Below, in pieces: positions 47,930 through 53,878 of a stretch of DNA of 53,878 bases (position 1 is the first letter of the stretch; each line of letters opens with the position of its first letter). A model generated the notes under the pieces. It was not told the origin of the DNA. It ran no database searches and saw only the letters and a list, made by a program, of their open reading frames with translations. This stretch comes from Nocardioides sp. Lineage in GTDB: Bacteria > Actinomycetota > Actinomycetes > Propionibacteriales > Nocardioidaceae. The position numbers were made by a program, and so were the translations under genes. The stretch spans positions 1-53,878 of the forward strand of contig NZ_JAOPWY010000183.1 of NCBI RefSeq assembly GCF_025965415.1, in the 5' to 3' direction.

Positions 47930-49290
47930 GCCGCGAGCTTGGCCAGGGCCGGCGCGGTGTGCTCCGCCAGCCGGGCGCGCGCGTCGTCGAGGGCGGCCGA
48001 TCCCGGGTGTCCCGGGGGCACCCGGGCCGGGTTGAGCGCGACGCCGTCCGCCCACTCCTTGATGGCCGGCTCGGAGGAGAAGGCCTGGGCGTTGCGGGTG
48101 CCGAGGAGGTTCATCGCGGCCCACTGCTGCAGGGAGTTGCCGTAGCCGGACGGGCCGCAGACCCGGTTCTTCTCGACGTCGTCGGTGCGCGTCGCCTCGA
48201 CGTATCCCGCGAGCGCGGCCCCGAAGCTCGGGAAGCCGGCCCGCACCGGCTGCAGGGTGATGTCGGCGGGCCGCCAGATCGGCACGAGAGGCGGGTTCTT
48301 CAGGCCGTCGGCGGCGCAGTGCACGACCAGCGCGTCCTCGGCGATGCGCACCGATCCGTCGGAGAGGTCGAGCCGGCCACGGGAGACCGACCGCACGTGC
48401 CCATGCCGTACGACGTCCTCGACGGTGCGCAGCTCGTCGAGCTCCCACCGGGCGAGCGTCGGGGCCTTGGCCATGGTCGGCGCAACCGAGCGGTCGACGC
48501 GCAGCATCACGCCGGCGTCCTCCAGTCGGAGGAACGCGTCCTCGAGCGAGGACGACACGGCGACCGACTGCATGAGGTCGGCGGCCAGGCCGAAGAAGAT
48601 CGAGGGGTCGGGCTGCACCCGGGCCCGGTCGAGCATCCAGGGGTCGCGCGGGCGGACCCAGCAGATCGCGTCGGGGTCGGTGCCGCGGGCGAGCAGCCAG
48701 ACGATCGCGTCGGTCGCGGTCTTGCCGGACCCCACCACGACGTACTGGCTCGGCTCGTCCTCGAGCCCGACGAGGTCGTTGACCGGCAGCACCCGGGCTC
48801 CCTCGGACACCGCAAAGGGTGGCGGCACCTCCGCCGGAATGGTGGGCGCGAGGTAGTGCGCGTTGACGATGCGGCACGACTCGGACACCTCGACGTGCTC
48901 CCCGGTCACGCGCGAGGTCACCGTGCGGTGGCCGTCGAAGTCGCTGTCGGGAAGGAAGTCGACCCGCCCGGTGCCCACCAGCCGGTCGAGGACCCGCGCG
49001 TAGTAGGCCACGATCTCCGGCTGCGAGGCACGCTCCTGCAGTCCCGCCTCCGGACCGCTCGTCTGCAGCGCGCCGCCACCCAGCAGCGACGAGGCGACGC
49101 CGTAGAAGCACGACGACTGGTGCAGCCGGACGAAGGGATAGGCCTCAAGCCAGTGCCCGCCGACCCCGGACCGGCGGTCGACCAGGACGACGCGCGCGGA
49201 CTCCGAGTGGTCGACGAGCGCGTCCGCGAAGCCCATGCCGAGGGCGCCGGCGCCGACCACGAGGTAGTCGGCCTGGAGGATGCGAGCCAC
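47920..49290 (-). CDS. FAD/NAD(P)-binding flavoprotein (monooxygenase-like)
   Basis: A 456-residue flavoprotein with two dinucleotide-binding folds: VVGAGALGMGFAD (11-23, FAD) and VVVGSGKTATDAI (about 193-205, NAD(P)H). GHWLEAYPFVRLHQSSCFYGV near 45-66 resembles the FAD region of flavin monooxygenases, and the CFYGVAS cysteine may be notable. It looks like the uncharacterised 'NAD(P)/FAD-dependent oxidoreductase' group common in actinobacteria. The substrate is unknown. The GTG at 49290 lies 6 bases behind TAGGGT. The gene is back-to-back with the epimerase-like gene. Confidence 0.86.
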   Translation of the reverse strand: MARILQADYLVVGAGALGMGFADALVDHSESARVVLVDRRSGVGGHWLEAYPFVRLHQSSCFYGVASSLLGGGALQTSGPEAGLQERASQPEIVAYYARVLDRLVGTGRVDFLPDSDFDGHRTVTSRVTGEHVEVSESCRIVNAHYLAPTIPAEVPPPFAVSEGARVLPVNDLVGLEDEPSQYVVVGSGKTATDAIVWLLARGTDPDAICWVRPRDPWMLDRARVQPDPSIFFGLAADLMQSVAVSSSLEDAFLRLEDAGVMLRVDRSVAPTMAKAPTLARWELDELRTVEDVVRHGHVRSVSRGRLDLSDGSVRIAEDALVVHCAADGLKNPPLVPIWRPADITLQPVRAGFPSFGAALAGYVEATRTDDVEKNRVCGPSGYGNSLQQWAAMNLLGTRNAQAFSSEPAIKEWADGVALNPARVPPGHPGSAALDDARARLAEHTAPALAKLAAYC

Positions 49291-49296
49291 GGCTCG

Positions 49297-49302
49297 ACCC
49301 TA
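49297..49302 (-). promoter_or_regulatory. -10 element TAGGGT of the flavoprotein gene
   Basis: Minus-strand TAGGGT, CGAGCC, then the GTG at 49290. Confidence 0.6.
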
Positions 49303-49321
49303 GCCGGGCGGCGCGACGGCG

Positions 49322-49327
49322 TACGGT
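49322..49327 (+). promoter_or_regulatory. -10 element TACGGT of the epimerase-like gene
   Basis: TACGGT, GCGCGC, then the GTG at 49334. It is 19 bases from the opposing element at 49297-49302. Confidence 0.5.
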
Positions 49328-49333
49328 GCGCGC

Positions 49334-50143
49334 GTGAACCCTGATGTCCTCCTCGTCGGGTGCGGCGACCTCGGTGCCGCGGTCGGGCTGCGGCTGGCCG
49401 ACCCCGGCCACGACGTGCTGGCGCTGCGGCGCCACGCCGACCGCGTCCCGGCGCCCCTGCACGGGCAGTCGGTCGACCTGACCCGGGAGGCGCCGGACCT
49501 GGCCGGCCTGCGCCCGCGACTCGTCGTCGTGGCGCTGACGGCGCGGCCGCGCACGGAGGAGGCCTACCGGGCGACGTACGTCGATGGCATGTCGCGGGCC
49601 CTCGACGCCCTCGAGCAGGCACCCGAGCGGGCCGTGCTGGTCTCCTCGACGGCCGTTCAGGCGAGCCACGACCGGCCCCCGCTCGAGGACGAGACCTCGC
49701 CCGCCGCACCCGCCGACGGACCGGGGCGGATGCTGCTCGCGGCGGAGGAGGCGTTCCACGCGCGACTCCCGCACGGCACCGTCCTCCGCCTGTCCGGGCT
49801 GTACGGCGGCAGCAGCACGCGGCTGCTCGACCAGGTCCGCGAGGGACGGATCGCCGACCCGCACCGCTGGACCAACCGCATCCACCGCGAGGACGCGGCG
49901 GCGGCGGTCGTCCACCTGCTGACGATGCCCGGGCAGCCTGCGCCGCTCTACCTCGGCACCGACGACGAGCCGGCCCAGATGGGGGACGTCGCGGCCCACC
50001 TCGCCGGACTGCTCGGCGCGCCCGCGCCCCCGCGCGCCGACCCCGACCAGGGACACGGCAAGCGGCTCTCCAACGCCCTGCTCCGGTCGACGGGCTGGGC
50101 GCCGACGCGGCCGAGCTATCGCGAGGGCTACGTCCAGGCCTGA
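49334..50143 (+). CDS. NAD-dependent epimerase/dehydratase-like protein
   Basis: A 269-residue extended-SDR-like protein of the YeeZ/SDR_a5 type. The nucleotide site is LLVGCGDLGAAVG (6-18). VLVSSTAVQ (about 100-108) occupies the Ser/Thr active-site strand, and VLRLSGLYGGSS, HREDAAAAVVHLL and LYLGTDD match YeeZ-like proteins. The canonical YxxxK pair is not evident, so catalysis is uncertain. The start is the GTG at 49334. A strong hairpin follows the stop. Confidence 0.85.
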   Translation: MNPDVLLVGCGDLGAAVGLRLADPGHDVLALRRHADRVPAPLHGQSVDLTREAPDLAGLRPRLVVVALTARPRTEEAYRATYVDGMSRALDALEQAPERAVLVSSTAVQASHDRPPLEDETSPAAPADGPGRMLLAAEEAFHARLPHGTVLRLSGLYGGSSTRLLDQVREGRIADPHRWTNRIHREDAAAAVVHLLTMPGQPAPLYLGTDDEPAQMGDVAAHLAGLLGAPAPPRADPDQGHGKRLSNALLRSTGWAPTRPSYREGYVQA

Positions 50144-50147
50144 CGAT

Positions 50148-50188
50148 CGTGGAGCTCCGGTGCCGACATGCGACACGGGAGCTCCACG
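50148..50188. terminator. Bidirectional terminator hairpin
   Basis: CGTGGAGCTCC (50148-50158) and GGAGCTCCACG (50178-50188) form an 11-base-pair stem with a 19-base loop between two convergent genes. No T-run is seen. Confidence 0.72.
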
Positions 50189-50200
50189 GTCAGCTGCGGG

Positions 50201-50701
50201 TCAGGCGATGACCGCGTCGATGGTCTTCTTGAGCGCGCTCGGCTGCGACGGCTTCTTGGGCGCCTTCTTCTTCGCGGCGAGCATCTCCTCGCCGATCTCC
50301 TGCAGCTGCTTGCGGCCCAGCCCCTCGCGCACCTTCGGGAACCAGTCCTGCTCCTCCTCGTCCATGTGGTGCGTGACGTTCTCGATGAGGACGGTCGTCT
50401 TGGCGTCGAAGCGCTCGTCGGACGGCTTCATCGCGGCCAGCTCGGTGACGAGCACGTCGGCCACGTGGTGCTCCTCGTAGGACTCGAGCACGTCGTCCTC
50501 GAGCTCCGGCAGCAGCTCGCGCACCCGCGGGTACATGACCTCGTTCTCGATGTAGGTGTGCTGGGTCAGCAGCTCGATCATCGTCGTGACGAGCCTGCCC
50601 TTGCTGACCGTGGCGTCCGGACCGGCCGCCTGGAAGTCCCGGAACACCTTGCGGATCTGCTTGTGGTCGTCCTTGAGGATGACGATGGCGTCGTTGGACA
50701 T
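50201..50701 (-). CDS. Hemerythrin domain-containing protein
   Basis: A 166-residue four-helix-bundle protein with a diiron site: LKDDHKQIRKVF (His13), TQHTYIENEVMYP (His48, Glu52), EEHHVADV (His78/79) and THHMDEEEQDWFP (His111/112, Glu116). The C-terminus (about 138-166) is a Lys/Ala/Pro-rich extension of the sort seen in nucleoid or stress proteins. It probably senses or stores oxygen, nitric oxide or iron, and may protect against oxidative stress. The ATG at 50701 has a good GGGAGG ribosome site. Confidence 0.92.
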   Translation of the reverse strand: MSNDAIVILKDDHKQIRKVFRDFQAAGPDATVSKGRLVTTMIELLTQHTYIENEVMYPRVRELLPELEDDVLESYEEHHVADVLVTELAAMKPSDERFDAKTTVLIENVTHHMDEEEQDWFPKVREGLGRKQLQEIGEEMLAAKKKAPKKPSQPSALKKTIDAVIA

Positions 50702-50784
50702 GCTGGTGTGCCTCCCGGCCTCGGTCGTGCGTGTCCTCCCCCGGTACCCCGTCGGGCGCCAGCCAACGGGCCCATCATGGTGGC

Positions 50785-51255
50785 GTGCACCCGACGATCT
50801 CGCGCGCCGACTTCACCGACCCCCGGCTGGCGGCGTTCCTCCAGGCCCACCTCGACGACCTGGCCCCGACCGCGCCGCCCGAGAGCAGGCACGCGCTCGA
50901 CCTGGCAGCCCTGGACTCGCCACGGGTCCGGATGTGGGTCGCCGCCGCCCCCGACGGGATCGTCGGCACGACGGCGCTGGCGGCGCTGGACGCCGGCCAC
51001 GAGGAGCTCAAGAGCATGCGCACCGAGCCCCGCGCGCGCGGGCGCGAGGTCGCCTCCGCCCTGCTGGTCCACGCCCTGGACGACGCGCGCTCGCGCGGGG
51101 TGGCGAGGGTGTCGCTCGAGACGGGAAGCATGGAGTTCTTCGCCCCCGCGAGGTCGCTCTACGCAGGGGCCGGGTTCGTCCCGTGCGAGCCGTTCGGGTC
51201 CTACGTGGAGGACCCCCACAGCACCTTCATGACGCTGGAGGTCACCCGGCGCTGA
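50785..51255 (+). CDS. GNAT family N-acetyltransferase
   Basis: A 156-residue acetyltransferase. The acetyl-CoA-binding segment is RTEPRARGREVASALLVHALDDARSRG (about 74-100), followed by RVSLETGSMEFFAPARSLYAGAGFVPCEPFGSY, a typical PhnO/YafP-like GNAT core. The acceptor is unknown. The start is the GTG at 50785, 6 bases behind CATCAT (50773-50778), though the frame runs on upstream. Its last 14 bases overlap the convergent histidine kinase gene. Confidence 0.85.
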   Translation: MHPTISRADFTDPRLAAFLQAHLDDLAPTAPPESRHALDLAALDSPRVRMWVAAAPDGIVGTTALAALDAGHEELKSMRTEPRARGREVASALLVHALDDARSRGVARVSLETGSMEFFAPARSLYAGAGFVPCEPFGSYVEDPHSTFMTLEVTRR

Positions 51256-53026
51256 CGGCGTCGTCGGGACGGGCGGGCAGCGTCACCGTGGCGGTGGTGC
51301 CGCGGCCCAGCTCGGAGGTGAGCTCGACCCTGCCGGAGTGCCGGCGGACGACGCGGTCGACGATCGCCAGCCCCAGGCCCGTCCCCGGGCGCGCCATCGC
51401 ATCGGGGTTGGTGGAGCGGAAGAACTCGCGGAAGAGGTGGTGCTGGTCGACGTCGGAGATGCCGATGCCTGCGTCGCTGAAGCTGACGACCACGTCGTCG
51501 TCCTCGCGGGCGAGGCGCACGTCGATGCGTCCCCCTTCGTGGGAGTACTTGATCGCGTTGCTCGCCAGGTTGGCCAGCATCCGGTGCAGCTCGTCGCGCC
51601 GGCCGGACACCAGGACGGGCTCCTCGGGGACGTCGAGGACGCACGCCTGGGACTTCTCGGCGGCCGCGAGGTGGCACTCCTCGGCCACGTCGAGGAGGAC
51701 CTGCCGCAGGTCGACCCGCTCCGGCACGAACTCGTGGAGGGGGTCGGCCACCTGGGCCATCGCGAGGAGGTCCTCGATCACGGCCTGCATGCGCGCGGCA
51801 CCGCGGCCGGCGGCGGCCACGGAGCGACGGTCCTCGGGACCGAGCGAGTCCACGTCGAGGAGCTCGAGGTTGGCGGTCATCGAGAACAGCGGTGTGCGCA
51901 GCTCGTGGCCGAGCGTGTTGACCATCTCCATGCGATAGCCGTCGAGCTTGCGCAGCCGGTCGGCCACCGCGCGCTCGCGCTCGATCTGCCGGGCGTTGGC
52001 GACGGCGCGGCCGAGGTCGCGCCCGATGTCGAGGGCGGCGACCCGCTCCGTGGTCGTCCAGGCGGGGGTGTCGCTGACGCGCGTCAGGACGAGGAAGCCG
52101 AGGCACTCGGGACCGGCGCCGAGCGGGACGAAGAGCACCGACCCGATGCCGATCCGGTCGAGGAAGCCCAGCAGGCGCTGGGCGTCGTCGGGTGGCAGCC
52201 CGGGCTGGTCGGCCCGCGCGTGCGAGAAGTGGGCGACGTACTGGTCGGTCCAGTAGCGGTGGGCCAGCCGGATGACGACGTCGTCGACCTCGGACAGGGA
52301 CGGCGCCACGTCGCTGCCGCGGGAGTACGACGTGGTGGAGGTGCCGCCGTCGCTGTCGAAGGCGGTCAGCCACATGCCGACGGCGCCGAAGCAGGACGTC
52401 ACCCCGGCGCGGCACGCCTCCAGCACCAGCTCGAGCGAGGGTTCGCCCAGCGCGCGGCGCACGATCTCGCGCGCCTCGTCGGCCATCCGCACCCGCTCGG
52501 CGAGCGTCTCGCGCTCCAGCGCCAGCAGGACCAGCGTGCGGGCCACGCCGGCGTACTGGGTCAGGACGGCCAGCTGCTCGGGACCCGGCAGCCGGCCGTC
52601 GCGCGGGCTGTCGACCGACAGCAGGCCGCGCAGCTGTCCCTCGTCGTCGTGGAGCGGCGCGAAGAGCATGTCGAGCGGGTGCCACGCGTCGGGGCCCTCG
52701 AGCGGGGTGACGTCCGGGATGTGGCTGTACTGGAGCACCTCGTTGGTGACGCGGTCGTGCGGGACGAAGCGCCACGCACCCCAGTCGTCGGCCCGGTCGA
52801 TCTCGGTCTGCATCGCCGACACCGGCACGTGGGTCCCGGCGAAGCCGTCGGCGACACCCGCCGCCACGAGGATGAGGAAGTCGTCGTCCCGGCGCAGGGT
52901 GATCGCCGACTGCTCGAAGCCGGCCAGGACCGCGACGCTCTCAACGAGCACCTGGAGGTGCTGGCGCGTCTGGTCGTCGGCCCACGGTTCATCACCCCGC
53001 GCGGCCCCGCCTGCTCCGTCGTCCAC
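51242..53026 (-). CDS. GAF-domain sensor histidine kinase
   Basis: A 594-residue soluble histidine kinase with no transmembrane segment. Two GAF domains (about 22-168 and 190-345) are followed by a short coiled coil (345-365), HisKA with phospho-acceptor His374 in TLGHELRTPLFSM, and HATPase_c with the N box LASNAIKYS (487-495), G1 DAGIGIS (518-524) and G2 GTGLGLAIV (548-556). All catalytic boxes are intact. The ligands of the GAF domains are unknown. No response regulator gene is adjacent, so it is an orphan in this window. The start is the GTG at 53026. Confidence 0.93.
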   Translation of the reverse strand: MDDGAGGAARGDEPWADDQTRQHLQVLVESVAVLAGFEQSAITLRRDDDFLILVAAGVADGFAGTHVPVSAMQTEIDRADDWGAWRFVPHDRVTNEVLQYSHIPDVTPLEGPDAWHPLDMLFAPLHDDEGQLRGLLSVDSPRDGRLPGPEQLAVLTQYAGVARTLVLLALERETLAERVRMADEAREIVRRALGEPSLELVLEACRAGVTSCFGAVGMWLTAFDSDGGTSTTSYSRGSDVAPSLSEVDDVVIRLAHRYWTDQYVAHFSHARADQPGLPPDDAQRLLGFLDRIGIGSVLFVPLGAGPECLGFLVLTRVSDTPAWTTTERVAALDIGRDLGRAVANARQIERERAVADRLRKLDGYRMEMVNTLGHELRTPLFSMTANLELLDVDSLGPEDRRSVAAAGRGAARMQAVIEDLLAMAQVADPLHEFVPERVDLRQVLLDVAEECHLAAAEKSQACVLDVPEEPVLVSGRRDELHRMLANLASNAIKYSHEGGRIDVRLAREDDDVVVSFSDAGIGISDVDQHHLFREFFRSTNPDAMARPGTGLGLAIVDRVVRRHSGRVELTSELGRGTTATVTLPARPDDAVSAG

Positions 53027-53194
53027 TGTCTCCCCTGTCGTGCCGAGTCACTCCGCACCGACCACCCTCACAGATGCGTGGGCGCAGGGGAACCGAATCA
53101 CGTGTCCCACTCCGGTGTGGGCGAGGATGTGGCCCACCGCCCCTCGCCGTCGTGCTCGGCCCGGCCTCCCCCGCCGGACCTCGAAGGAGAACCC

Positions 53195-53878
53195 GTGACC
53201 GACCTGCTCGCCCGCCTCCGATCCGCCGTCGGTGACGACCACGTCCTGACCGAGGCGGCCGACGTCGCGGCGTACGTCGTCGACTGGACCGGCGTGCACG
53301 AGGGCAGCGCCCTGGCCGTGGTCCGGCCCGGCTCCACCTCGGAGGTGGCCCAGGTCGTGGCGGCCTGCCGGGACGCGGGGACCGCGATCGTCCCGCAGGG
53401 CGGCAACACCGGGCTGGTCGGCGGCGGCGTCCCCGACGGCTCGGGCGGCCAGGTCGTGGTGTCGCTCGGCCGAATGCGCGCCGTCCGGGACGTCGACCCG
53501 GTGGCCGGGACCGTCACCGTCGACGCCGGCGTGGTGCTGGCCGACGTGCAGGCCGCGGCCGAGCGGGTGGGGCGGCTCTTCCCGATGTCGCTGGGCTCCG
53601 AGGGCAGCTGCACCATCGGCGGCAACCTCGCCACCAACGCCGGCGGCACCGCGGTGCTCCGCTACGGCATGACCCGCGAGCTCGTCCTCGGTCTCGAGGT
53701 CGTGCTGGCCGACGGCCGGGTCTGGGACGGGTTGCGCGGACTGCGCAAGGACAACACCGGCTACGACCTCACCCAGCTCTTCGTCGGCTCCGAGGGCACG
53801 CTCGGCGTGATCACGGGAGCGGTGCTGCGTCTCTTCCCCGCGACCCCGCGGCACGCGACGGCGTGGGTGGCCGTGCCC
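53195..53878 (+). CDS. FAD-linked oxidase, D-lactate/2-hydroxyglutarate dehydrogenase type (3' end outside window)
   Basis: The first 228 residues of a VAO/PCMH-fold FAD oxidoreductase of the GlcD / D-2-hydroxyacid dehydrogenase group. VVRPGSTSEVAQVVAACRDAG (42-62), the FAD-binding PQGGNTGLVGG (67-77), GSEGSCTIGGNLATNAGG (134-151) and KDNTGYDLTQLFVGSEGTLGVIT (185-207) are textbook motifs. It probably oxidises a D-2-hydroxyacid and passes electrons to the respiratory chain. AAGGAG is placed well before the GTG at 53195. About half of the expected length of roughly 450-460 residues is visible. The gap 53027-53194 has no clear regulatory dyad beyond a weak CCCAC/GTGGG pair near 53104. Confidence 0.93.
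   Translation, partial: MTDLLARLRSAVGDDHVLTEAADVAAYVVDWTGVHEGSALAVVRPGSTSEVAQVVAACRDAGTAIVPQGGNTGLVGGGVPDGSGGQVVVSLGRMRAVRDVDPVAGTVTVDAGVVLADVQAAAERVGRLFPMSLGSEGSCTIGGNLATNAGGTAVLRYGMTRELVLGLEVVLADGRVWDGLRGLRKDNTGYDLTQLFVGSEGTLGVITGAVLRLFPATPRHATAWVAVP

Noticed and set aside
46966..49344. A 792-codon plus-strand frame across the PfkB and flavoprotein genes
   Set aside because: Overlaps two well-supported genes in other frames and shows only repeats of Arg/Gly/Ala.

Overview
The window is high-GC (roughly 70% or more by eye), gene-dense DNA from an actinobacterium. A member of the Nocardioidaceae or a near relative is the best guess. That guess rests on the separate purS/purQ/purL genes, a class I lysyl-tRNA synthetase, a DUF3311-mctP transporter pair, many GTG starts, and many genes whose start codon lies 6-7 bases behind a TANNNT promoter element. 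It is an inference from gene content, not a database match. I see no tRNA, rRNA, CRISPR array, insertion sequence or replication origin. No stretch longer than 300 bases lacks a gene.

Layout. 1-4.8 kb (minus): an inositol-phosphatase family gene cut by the window edge, an M20 peptidase, a GNAT acetyltransferase, a D-2-hydroxyacid dehydrogenase overlapping a sterol-carrier-like gene, and an alpha/beta-hydrolase lipoprotein. 5.0-7.3 kb: purL. 7.4-10.6 kb: a divergent four-gene cassette of WXG100/EspC-like helical proteins that look like type VII secretion substrates, with no secretion machinery nearby. 10.7-12.0 kb: a secreted DUF1906 glycosidase-like protein with two peptidoglycan-binding repeats. 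12.0-13.5 kb (minus): purS-purQ-DUF3817. 13.6-20.6 kb: DUF72, acyl-CoA ligase, SRPBCC protein, purC, a monooxygenase-like membrane protein, sulfotransferase, a beta-propeller protein and acylphosphatase. 20.6-22.5 kb: a DHA2-type exporter flanked by copies of a palindromic intergenic repeat. 22.4-27.1 kb (minus): purB, a TetR regulator, purA-purD. 27.2-36.8 kb: lipid kinase, LuxR-type regulator, class I LysRS, thioesterase, DUF3151, DUF3311-mctP, a second DHA2 exporter, and fba. 37-38.9 kb: a membrane protein/sigma factor pair and a secreted Cys-rich protein. 39-41 kb: SpoU methyltransferase, DedA, pyrE and a sortase remnant. 41.2-53.9 kb: aminotransferase, two membrane proteins, an ABC-2 transporter, isochorismatase and PfkB pair, flavoprotein, epimerase-like protein, hemerythrin, GNAT, a GAF histidine kinase, and the start of an FAD-linked oxidase.

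How the genes work together. Seven purine genes (purS, Q, L, C, B, D, A) plus pyrE cover GAR synthesis, FGAM synthesis, SAICAR synthesis, both PurB reactions, entry into AMP synthesis and one pyrimidine step. purF, purM, purN, purH and purE/K are not in the window. The rest is housekeeping metabolism with many simple one-gene units on both strands. The most unusual content is the orphan secretion-substrate cassette lying between purL and purQS, the palindromic repeat family around 20.7 and 22.4 kb, back-to-back leaderless promoters, candidate operators over several promoters, and a catalytic-end fragment of a sortase gene.
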